From Streptomyces sp. NBC_01294 (GTDB taxonomy: Bacteria > Actinomycetota > Actinomycetes > Streptomycetales > Streptomycetaceae), in contig NZ_CP108423.1 in the NCBI RefSeq assembly GCF_035917235.1, positions 6,539,501 to 6,603,500 on the forward strand: a stretch of 64,000 bases of DNA. Direction: 5' to 3'. Positions 57,757-64,000 of the stretch are shown here, one piece after another. A program made the position numbers and the translations under genes. Positions within the stretch are counted from its first letter, which is position 1, and every line of letters starts with the position of its first letter. A model generated the notes under the pieces. That model was not told where the DNA came from and ran no database searches. It saw nothing but the letters and a program-made list of their open reading frames with translations.

Positions 57757-58574
57757 GGATCTGGCTCGACGGAGCGCTGCGGAACGTGGACGCCGCGAAG
57801 GTGTCCGTCTTCGACCACGGACTGACCGTGGGCGACGGCGTCTTCGAGACGCTGAAGGCGGAGGGCGGCCGGGCCTTCGCGCTCACCCGCCACCTGGAGC
57901 GGCTGACCCGCTCGGCCCGGGGCCTCGGCCTCCCGGACCCCGACCTCGACGAGGTGCGCACGGCCTGCGCCGCCGTCCTGGGGGCCAACCCGCTGGAGCA
58001 CGGGCGGCTGCGCATCACCTACACCGGAGGCGTCTCCCCGCTCGGCTCCGACCGCGGGGACGCCGGCACCACCCTGATCGCCGCCGTCGCGGAGTCCGCC
58101 CGCCGCCCGGACACCACCGCCGTCGTCACGGTGCCCTGGGTCCGCAACGAGCGCTCGGCCGTGGCCGGCCTGAAGACCACCTCGTACGCCGAGAACGTGG
58201 TCGCCCTCGCCGCCGCGCACCGGGCCGGGGCCTCCGAGGCGCTCCTCGCCAACACCGTCGGCCTGCTCTGCGAGGGCACCGGCTCCAACGTCTTCGTCGT
58301 GCTCGACGGGGAACTGCACACCCCGCCCCTGGCCTCCGGCTGCCTGGCCGGCATCACCCGGGCCCTCGTCGTCGACTGGGCCGGCGCCAAGGAGACCGAC
58401 CTGCCCTTCGAGGTGCTGCGGCAGGCCGAGGAGATCTTCGTGACCTCCTCGCTGCGCGACGCCCAGGCGGTCGTACGGGTCGACGACCGCGAGCTGGGGA
58501 CCGCCCCCGGACCGGTCACGGCCGAGGTCATGCGGATCTTCGACGCGAAGGCCGGAGCGGACCTCGATCCGTGA
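57753..58574 (+). CDS. pabC: Class IV aminotransferase-fold enzyme, aminodeoxychorismate lyase-like
   Basis: This 273-residue PLP enzyme of fold IV has FDHGLTVGDGVFETLKAEGG, the Schiff-base Lys in AGLKTTSYAENV, EALLANTVGLLCEGTGSN and ASGCLAGITRALV. With the pabB-like gene it most likely releases 4-aminobenzoate; D-amino-acid or branched-chain aminotransferases share this fold. The start overlaps the pabB stop. Confidence 0.85.
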   Translation: MRIWLDGALRNVDAAKVSVFDHGLTVGDGVFETLKAEGGRAFALTRHLERLTRSARGLGLPDPDLDEVRTACAAVLGANPLEHGRLRITYTGGVSPLGSDRGDAGTTLIAAVAESARRPDTTAVVTVPWVRNERSAVAGLKTTSYAENVVALAAAHRAGASEALLANTVGLLCEGTGSNVFVVLDGELHTPPLASGCLAGITRALVVDWAGAKETDLPFEVLRQAEEIFVTSSLRDAQAVVRVDDRELGTAPGPVTAEVMRIFDAKAGADLDP

Positions 58575-58617
58575 ACACCGGTGACGCGGGGCCGCAGGAC
58601 CGGTAGAACTCCAAGTG

Positions 58618-59460
58618 ATGACCACCACCCTGCGGCCCGCGCAGCCGCTCCAGCAGCACGACGACGGCACCCGCTCCCGGGCCTACGAGGTCCGGGTGAA
58701 CAGTCGGCACGTCGGCACCCTCGACCTGGCCACCCGGTCCGCCGCCCAGCCGGCGATGGGCGTGATCCGGGACCTGTGGATCGACGAACCCGACCGCCGC
58801 CGCGGACGCGGCACGGTCGCCGCGCTAGCAGCCGAGGAGGTGCTGCGCTCCTGGCGCTGCACCGGCGTCGCCGTGTCGGTCCCCGCCGACGCGGAGCCGG
58901 CGCTGCGGATGGCCACCGCCCTCGGCTACCGGGTGACCGGCCGGATCATGGTCAAGGAACTGCCGGCCGAACCGCCCGCGCTCCCGGCGGGCAGCACCGG
59001 GCGCCCCATGACCGGGGCCGAGTTCGACGCCTGGCTGGAGCCGGCCGTCGTGGAGTACGGCCGCCGTCTCGTCGCCCCGGGCATGACCGCCGAGCAGGGC
59101 GTGGCCGCGTCCCGCGCCGAACATGCCGTGATGCTCCCGGCCGGCCGGGACACCCCCGGCGCCGCCTTCCACGTCGTGGAGACGCCGCAGGGCGGGGTTG
59201 TGGGCAGCGTCTGGGTCGGCGAGCGCGACCTGCCCGGCCTCGGCCGCATCCCGTACGTGTACGACGTCCAGGTCGCGCCCGAGCACCGCGGCCGGGGGCA
59301 CGGCCGCACCCTCATGCTGCTGGCCGAGCACGCCGCACTGGCCGCCGGCGCCCGCCACCTGGGCCTGCACGTGGTCGAGGGCAACACACCGGCCCGGCGG
59401 CTCTACGAGTCGCTGGGGTACCGGGACACCACGGTGAACGCCGTCAAGGAACTCCTCTAG
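58618..59460 (+). CDS. Tandem GNAT-fold acetyltransferase
   Basis: The protein has 280 residues. Two GNAT units are visible: IRDLWIDEPDRRRGRGTVAALAAEE (about 50-75) and VYDVQVAPEHRGRGHGRTLMLLAEHA (about 218-243), each with an R/Q-x-x-G-x-G/A acetyl-CoA loop. The second is the better preserved and likely the active one. ATG 58618; GTG 58615 directly before is possible. Substrate unknown. Confidence 0.87.
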   Translation: MTTTLRPAQPLQQHDDGTRSRAYEVRVNSRHVGTLDLATRSAAQPAMGVIRDLWIDEPDRRRGRGTVAALAAEEVLRSWRCTGVAVSVPADAEPALRMATALGYRVTGRIMVKELPAEPPALPAGSTGRPMTGAEFDAWLEPAVVEYGRRLVAPGMTAEQGVAASRAEHAVMLPAGRDTPGAAFHVVETPQGGVVGSVWVGERDLPGLGRIPYVYDVQVAPEHRGRGHGRTLMLLAEHAALAAGARHLGLHVVEGNTPARRLYESLGYRDTTVNAVKELL

Positions 59461-59511
59461 GGCGCGTCTTGCGGCCCGTCGCCCGCCCGGGGGCCTCAGG
59501 GCCTCAGGGCC

Positions 59512-60006
59512 TCAGGAGGCGAGCAGCCGGTCGGCGATCTCCTCGATGCGGGCGCGCAGACCGTCCTGGCTCTTGCCGCCGTCGAGGCGCTGGCCGTCGA
59601 TCACGTACGTCGGGGTGCCGGTCACGCCGATCGCCTTGCCCTCGGCGTGGTCGGCGTCGACGATCAGGATGTGCCGCCCGTCGATCAGGGCCGTGTCGAA
59701 CTCCTCGGCGTCGAGACCCAGCTCGCGCGCCACGTCCAGCAGCACCGCCTCGCCGCGCTCGTCCAGCTCCCCGGCGCGCGTCAGCACGGCCTCCGCGTAG
59801 GGCCAGCCCTGCCCCTGCTCGGCGGCCTCCTCGGCGGCCTGCGCCGCGGCGAAGGAGTGCTTGTGCTTCTCCAGGGGGAAGTGGCGCAGCCGGATGTCCA
59901 GCCGGTCGCCGTAGCGGGCGCGCAGGGCACGCAGGTCGTCCAGGGCGCTGCGGCAGTCCTGGCACTGCAGTTCGCACCAGACGTCGAGGATCACGGAATC
60001 GGTCAT
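59512..60006 (-). CDS. DsbA-family thioredoxin-fold protein
   Basis: The protein has 164 residues from ATG 60006 (GGGAG 9 bases upstream). The active site is CQDC in VWCELQCQDCRSALDDLR, and the cis-Pro is in GVTGTPTYVIDG. There is no signal peptide, so it is cytosolic. It resembles the FrnE/DsbA oxidoreductase group. A GGGCCTCA unit repeated three times lies just beyond its stop. Confidence 0.88.
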   Translation of the reverse strand: MTDSVILDVWCELQCQDCRSALDDLRALRARYGDRLDIRLRHFPLEKHKHSFAAAQAAEEAAEQGQGWPYAEAVLTRAGELDERGEAVLLDVARELGLDAEEFDTALIDGRHILIVDADHAEGKAIGVTGTPTYVIDGQRLDGGKSQDGLRARIEEIADRLLAS

Positions 60007-60182
60007 GTGCACAGTCTCCCAGCCTCCGCCCACCCCGCCGACCTGACCTCAGGGATGAGGCGCGACCCCGAGATGTCCCGGAGATCCGCCCGGGGGAGGC
60101 TCGTGACCTGGCCCGTACGGCGGCGTGCGGTGCAGGATGGACAGGGACAGATCGACCTGCCGCCGAGAGTCCGGAGGACCGC

Positions 60183-60641
60183 ATGCTTGCCGAGACCCTT
60201 TGCGCCGCGGTGTCCGCGGCCGGCCTGGGCATCGCCGCGCTGACCGCCTACCGCAAGCGGTTCCTGGCCGCCGCGCGGATCACCGCGTACGCGCTGGTGC
60301 CGGTCGCCCTCGTGATGACGGGCCTGGTGGAATGGGTGTCCGGGATCGCCTTCAAGCCGACCGTCTGGATCGGCTTCGGGCTGCTGGCACTGGCCTGGCT
60401 GCTCTTCATGACCACCCGCGCCGTCGAACGCCGCAGCCTCGGCGCGTCCGGGAAGCCCGCGAAGAAGGTCAAGGGGGGAGCGGCCCCGGAGGCCGTCGCC
60501 CCGGCCGCCTCCGCACCGTCCCTCGGCGCCGCCGCAGCCGGTGCGCAGCCCCAGCCCTCCGCGCGCCGGAAGCCGCCGGCCGCAGCGCCCGCGGACGACT
60601 TCTCCGACATCGAGGCCATCCTCAAGAAGCACGGCATCTGA
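60183..60641 (+). CDS. Membrane protein with conserved-looking C-terminal motif
   Basis: The protein has 152 residues with three hydrophobic segments in the first 80, then a flexible Ala/Pro/Lys linker and a distinct end DDFSDIEAILKKHGI. The end resembles a short interaction helix. ATG 60183 was chosen. Function unknown. Confidence 0.8.
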   Translation: MLAETLCAAVSAAGLGIAALTAYRKRFLAAARITAYALVPVALVMTGLVEWVSGIAFKPTVWIGFGLLALAWLLFMTTRAVERRSLGASGKPAKKVKGGAAPEAVAPAASAPSLGAAAAGAQPQPSARRKPPAAAPADDFSDIEAILKKHGI

Positions 60642-60750
60642 CGCCGGGGGCCCGGTCCGGGCACTCGGTCACGAGATCGGGCGAACTACCGCGCGGATGT
60701 TGGCGTGTTGGACGCCGGGCCCTGGCCCGCTGCGCCATCATCGCCCCGAC

Positions 60751-60930
60751 ATGTTCGAGACATCGCAGAGTGACCCCTCGGTGCCCGTGCCCGTGCCGGT
60801 ACCCGCTCCCGTCGCCGAGGAGCCGCGAGGCTGTCTCTTCGCGCTCTCCCAGCCGCCCCTGATGATCTTCCTAGCGGTGATCGGCATCCTGCTGCTGCTC
60901 GCTGCCGTGCACGACCTCTTCATGCTCTGA
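60751..60930 (+). CDS. Small membrane protein, 59 residues
   Basis: The protein begins MFETSQSDP, followed by a PVPVPVP stretch and a C-terminal hydrophobic helix (LMIFLAVIGILLLLAAVHDLF). Its last 60 bp overlap the convergent CGNR gene. Function unknown; the start has little ribosome-site support. Confidence 0.6.
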   Translation: MFETSQSDPSVPVPVPVPAPVAEEPRGCLFALSQPPLMIFLAVIGILLLLAAVHDLFML

Positions 60931-61491
60931 GGGCCCCGCGTCGGCCTCCTTGCGCCGCGCCCGGTACGCCGCCACGTGCAGCCGGTTCCCGCAGGTCCGG
61001 CTGTCGCAGTAGCGCCGCGAGCGGTTGCGGGACAGGTCCACGAAGGCGCGCCGGCAGTCCGGGGCCTCGCAGCGGCGCAGCCGCTCCTGTTCGCCGGAGA
61101 CCACGATGAAGGCGAGCGCCATGCCGCCGTCGGCCGCCAGGTGGTCGCCCACCGACGCGCCCGGGGCGAAGTAGTGCACGTGCCAGTCGTAGCCGTCGTG
61201 GTCGGTCAGCTGCGGGGTGGTGCCCGCGGTCGCCACCAGCTCGTTGATCAGCACGGACGCGGCACGGGGGTGCGGCGAGGCGAAGACCTGGGCGAACTTG
61301 CTGCGCACGGTCCGCACGCCGGCCAGGTCGCGGGCGCTGAGCTCGCCGACGTCGCTGATCGAGTACTCCTGGACGAAAGCGCGCAGGGCGCCGATGTCAG
61401 AGAGCCCGTCGGGCTGGTCGGCCTCGGCCGCGGTGTTCACCAGCGCGACGACGACGTCGAGCGCGCGACGGGTGTCGTGTGGGATCTGCAC
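60871..61491 (-). CDS. CGNR zinc-finger regulator-like protein (ABATE domain)
   Basis: The protein has 206 residues from GTG 61491 (GGGAG upstream). The N-terminal helical ABATE-type domain (ALDVVVALVNTAAEA) is followed by a C-terminal zinc finger CEAPDC ... RRYCDSRTCGNRLHVAAYRARR, with four Cys and the CGNR signature. It is a probable DNA-binding regulator of stress or toxin response. The tail is acidic and overlaps the convergent small gene by 60 bp. Confidence 0.9.
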   Translation of the reverse strand: MQIPHDTRRALDVVVALVNTAAEADQPDGLSDIGALRAFVQEYSISDVGELSARDLAGVRTVRSKFAQVFASPHPRAASVLINELVATAGTTPQLTDHDGYDWHVHYFAPGASVGDHLAADGGMALAFIVVSGEQERLRRCEAPDCRRAFVDLSRNRSRRYCDSRTCGNRLHVAAYRARRKEADAGPSEHEEVVHGSEQQQDADHR

Positions 61492-61691
61492 GGGGTCTCC
61501 CTCAAGGGCCGGGCCTGCGACGACGGACGGTGCCGCCGCTGCCGCCCGACAATAGCGGGTCCCGCGAAATGCACACCGGCGCCGTCCGCGCGGGTGGCTT
61601 CCGCGGGAACAGCGCCGGCACTGCCGTATGTGGTTGTCCGACCCGCACCGTCGCCCCGAGTCGGACGGTGTCGAGCGGCTGGAGGCCTGGC

Positions 61692-62105
61692 TCAGCTTTC
61701 GGCCAGGATGTGGGAGAGCTCCTTGTCGAGGTCGAAGTGCCGGTGTTCGGTCCCGGGTGGGACCGCGGCGTCCGTCCGCTTGAGGAACGACTCGAGTGCT
61801 CGGGCGGGTGCTTCGAGCAGTGCTTCTCCCTCCGGTGAGCTCAGGGCGATGCAGACGACGCCCTGACCGTGGCTGCGGGACGGCCAGACGCGGACGTCGC
61901 CGGTACCGGTGGGCCGGTGGAGGCCCTCCGCGAGGAGGTCGCGGGCGAATACCCATTCGACCGTCTCCTCGGCGCCGGTGTGGAAGGTGGCGTGCACGGC
62001 GTAGGGGTCGGCCGTGTCATACCGCAGGCCCGCGGGAACAGGCAGTGAGGACTCGCTCGACACAACGAGGCGCAGGTGCAGCTCGCAGCTGACCGTGGTG
62101 TTCAT
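61692..62105 (-). CDS. ssgB: SsgB-type sporulation and cell-division regulator
   Basis: The protein has 137 residues, the length of SsgB, with typical SALP motifs: VSCELHLRLVVSSESSLPVPAGLRYD in the first 35 residues, DPYAVHATFH and EWVFARDLLAEGL. SsgB marks future septum sites and recruits FtsZ in aerial hyphae, so it points to Streptomyces. ATG 62105 is used; the region upstream is the probable promoter. Confidence 0.94.
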   Translation of the reverse strand: MNTTVSCELHLRLVVSSESSLPVPAGLRYDTADPYAVHATFHTGAEETVEWVFARDLLAEGLHRPTGTGDVRVWPSRSHGQGVVCIALSSPEGEALLEAPARALESFLKRTDAAVPPGTEHRHFDLDKELSHILAES

Positions 62106-62282
62106 AAGCGCCAGGGCCTTTCGCTCAGTGTGCGCTCGGGGATTCGCACGTCGGCGAAATCGACATGCCACCTACGGTGCCGTTGTAAACCCCTCTGACC
62201 GTTTTGCGGACCTCTGGGTCCCTCGGACGGCGGATCCAAACCGTCATTCACGTGTGCTTCGGGCTCGGGTAGATTCGACTCC

Positions 62283-62729
62283 ATGAATACGGGGAGTGAC
62301 CGCGGAACCAACGAGTCCGCCGCTGACGAATCCGCCGCGGACGCAGCGGCGCAGACGCCGCACGTCTCGAAGGCGCCGGCCTTCATCAAGGCCCGCAAGA
62401 GCCTGCACCTCAGCTGGCAGGTCGGCGTCTTCGTCGTCGGTCTCGCGGTGATCGCCGCCGGTGTGGCCATGCTCGTCCTGCCCGGCCCCGGCTGGGTGGC
62501 GATCTTCGCGGGCCTGGCGATCTGGGCCACCGAGTTCGCCTGGGCCCACCTCGTGCTGCACTGGACCAAGCGCAAGGTCACCGAGGCGGCGCAGAAGGCG
62601 CTCGACCCGAAGGTCCGCCGCCGCAACATCATCCTGACCACCGTCGGCCTCGTCATCGCGGGCGCGCTGATCGGCTTCTACCTGTGGAAGTACGGGCTCA
62701 TCCTGCCCTGGGACCTCAAGGACCAGTGA
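62283..62729 (+). CDS. PGPGW transmembrane protein (TIGR02611 type)
   Basis: The protein has 148 residues. A flexible acidic N-terminus is followed by membrane segments with the signature LVLPGPGWVAIFAGLAIWATEF and a C-terminal helix (NIILTTVGLVIAGALIGFYLW). It is common in actinobacteria; function unknown. It starts with ATG 62283 and is divergent from ssgB. Confidence 0.88.
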   Translation: MNTGSDRGTNESAADESAADAAAQTPHVSKAPAFIKARKSLHLSWQVGVFVVGLAVIAAGVAMLVLPGPGWVAIFAGLAIWATEFAWAHLVLHWTKRKVTEAAQKALDPKVRRRNIILTTVGLVIAGALIGFYLWKYGLILPWDLKDQ

Positions 62730-62775
62730 TGGTCAAAGAGCACCGCTGACATGCGGTAATGTTTGCGGTGCGTCC

Positions 62776-62847
62776 GGGCGATTAGCTCAGTGGGAGAGCA
62801 CTTCGTTCACACCGAAGGGGTCACTGGTTCGAACCCAGTATCGCCCA
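62776..62847 (+). tRNA. tRNA-Val (CAC)
   Basis: The 72-nt gene has acceptor GGGCGAT/ATCGCCC and anticodon loop TTCACAC (CAC). The body resembles the Val-GAC genes but differs in the anticodon stem. Confidence 0.96.
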
Positions 62848-62853
62848 CCCGGA

Positions 62854-62892
62854 CCAGAGGCCCGGAGACTTTCACAGTCTCCGGGCCTCTGG
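62854..62892. terminator. Bidirectional terminator
   Basis: CCAGAGGCCCGGAGACT pairs perfectly with its inverse around TTCAC. It ends the tRNA-Val transcript and the convergent membrane-protein gene. Confidence 0.88.
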
Positions 62893-62896
62893 CGTT

Positions 62897-64000
62897 TCAC
62901 CGGAGCCGGCCGATCGCCTCCCGCAGCCGGCGGGCGTCGCGCAGCCGCTTCTCGTACGTCGCCCCGACCATCAGCAGCAGCAGGCCCGCCAGGGCCGGCG
63001 GCACCCAGCGCGGCAGCGCCCCCGCCACCTGCACCACGTACGGGGCCAGCTCGTGCAGCGCCACCGCCGCCAGAACCGCGCCGCCCAGCAGCAGCGGGGC
63101 CTGCAGCCGCCGGTGGGCGCCCGCCAGGGTCACCGCCAGCGCGGCCGCGCCCAGCAGCAGCGGACGCGTCCAGCCCGGGTCCCCCCAGGCCGCCACCAGG
63201 CTCGGCAGCAGGGTCGCCGCCAGGCCCGGGCCGTACGCCGTCCAGGACGAGGCCTGCGGGTCCCTGCGGCGGCGCAGGAAGCCCACCACGAGCGCCGGCA
63301 CCGTGACCGGCAGCGTGTAGGCCTCCGGCGCCGTGACCCCGGCCTCGGCCAGCCGCACCCAGGTCGCCGCCGCGAACAGCGCCCCCGCCGCCCAGCCCAG
63401 CACGCGCCGCTCCGGCCGCACCGCGGCCCCCGCGCAGACCACCCCGGCCAGCGCCAGGACCAGCGCCAGGGTCCCGGCCCGCCCGGCCGACAGGGCCACC
63501 GCCAGGGCGCCCGAGACCGCCGCCGCGATCTCGACGGGCAGCCGTACCCCGCCCAGCCGCGGCCCGAGCGCCGCCACCAGGGCCGGGACCGCGAGCACCG
63601 GCAGCGCCCACCAGACCACCGCCAGGTCCGTCACGGCCCCCACCGCCACCAGCACGCCCGTGGCGTACCCGACGGCGCACACGGCCGCCCCGGCGCGGAC
63701 CGGGTGCGGAGCGGGCCCGTACGCCGCTCCCGCCGCACAGGCCGCGCCCAGCAGGCCCCAGACCGCGAAGGTCGCCGCCCGGCCGTCCAGCGCGCCCACG
63801 GACACGTTCGCGGCGCCCACCAGCGCGCACACGGCCGCCGCGATCCCGGCCCCCCGCACCGGCGAGCGCAGTGCGAGGACACCCGCCGCGCCCGTCACCG
63901 CGAGCTGCGCGGCGAACTCGGCCGCCACCGGGAACCCGAGCAGCACCGGGGCCGTGAACAGCCCCGCCCAGGCCAGGACCACCGCCACCACCGCGGGCTC
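62897..64000 (-). CDS. Large polytopic membrane protein (N-terminus beyond the window)
   Basis: The frame is open from the right edge to the stop at 62897, giving about 367 visible residues. It is almost entirely hydrophobic helices rich in Ala, Val and Leu with Gly-rich turns, at least ten segments. It ends in a basic cytosolic tail (ATYEKRLRDARRLREAIGRLR). This composition and tail recall actinobacterial proteins described as SCO7613 C-terminal domain membrane proteins. Function unknown. Confidence 0.8.
   Translation of the reverse strand, partial: EPAVVAVVLAWAGLFTAPVLLGFPVAAEFAAQLAVTGAAGVLALRSPVRGAGIAAAVCALVGAANVSVGALDGRAATFAVWGLLGAACAAGAAYGPAPHPVRAGAAVCAVGYATGVLVAVGAVTDLAVVWWALPVLAVPALVAALGPRLGGVRLPVEIAAAVSGALAVALSAGRAGTLALVLALAGVVCAGAAVRPERRVLGWAAGALFAAATWVRLAEAGVTAPEAYTLPVTVPALVVGFLRRRRDPQASSWTAYGPGLAATLLPSLVAAWGDPGWTRPLLLGAAALAVTLAGAHRRLQAPLLLGGAVLAAVALHELAPYVVQVAGALPRWVPPALAGLLLLMVGATYEKRLRDARRLREAIGRLR

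Noticed and set aside
58581..60182. Very long plus-strand frame running into the membrane protein gene at 60183
   Set aside because: It crosses the GNAT and DsbA-like genes in a wrong frame with Arg/Pro-rich composition.

Overview
The window is high-GC actinobacterial DNA, almost certainly from a Streptomyces chromosome. The evidence is GTG/TTG starts, an ssgB sporulation gene, a PGPGW membrane protein, a BluB-CobT fusion, CGNR and twin-GNAT proteins, and the order argCJBDR ... argG-argH ... metNIQ ... cobL/cobT/cobA ... ssgB, which is the usual core order in that genus. Two parts differ sharply: an accessory island (1 to about 20,690) and a conserved core (about 20,700 to 64,000).

Island. 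At the left edge a NACHT NTPase with many membrane segments runs off the window. At 2949-3042 two Tn7-like transposon ends lie back to back, 5 bp apart. The right-hand one starts a 17.7-kb Tn7-like element (2999-20687). Its other end stops 28 bp before the -35 of the argC promoter. Its transposition operon reads inward from the argC side as tnsA-like endonuclease, DDE transposase (tniA/tnsB), AAA ATPase (tniB/tnsC) and tniQ/tnsD. The cargo is a small membrane-anchored protein, an AT-richer SMC/RecF-type ATPase with a zinc-ribbon-like tail, and a 6.4-kb composite transposon. The composite is bounded by two different ISAs1-family elements and a perfect 12-bp direct repeat, and carries a three-gene operon: TPR protein, TPR-CHAT (caspase-like) protein and a 110-aa partner. 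An IS256-family element with an exact 8-bp target duplication sits beside it. The composite and the IS256 element together split one older gene remnant.

Core. argC-J-B-D-R is a tightly overlapped arginine operon; argG and argH lie about 4.5 kb downstream. Between and after them are an L,D-transpeptidase, a flavin-oxidase-fold protein, a HEAT-like protein, a duplicated lipoprotein, a HAD-like protein, a TetR/MFS pair, a bactofilin-like membrane protein, a PlsC acyltransferase, a GDPD, a sigma-like protein, acetyltransferases and small membrane proteins. metNIQ (methionine import) is preceded by a short Met/Cys-rich leader ORF. cobL (cbiET), a BluB-CobT fusion with a long repetitive N-terminal region, and cobA/cysG serve cobalamin and siroheme synthesis. 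Then come an RNA methyltransferase, a Ser/Thr kinase, five clustered tRNA genes (three Val-GAC, Cys, Gly), pabB/pabC-like genes, a DsbA-like protein, ssgB, a Val-CAC tRNA and a partial polytopic membrane protein at the right edge.

The island is best read as stacked Tn7-like insertions at a site upstream of argC, carrying conflict or defence-type genes (NACHT, SMC-like ATPase, TPR-CHAT). The mobile-element structure is read directly from sequence; the defence role is inferred. Gaps over 300 bases: 2702-3706 holds transposon ends and a possible gene remnant; 6154-6587 holds a fragment of the split gene and the left end of the first ISAs1 element; 11257-11701 holds an 18-bp tandem repeat and the left end of the second; 42273-42573 holds only a promoter-like region; 55034-55578 holds a possible promoter and one open reading frame without recognisable similarity.
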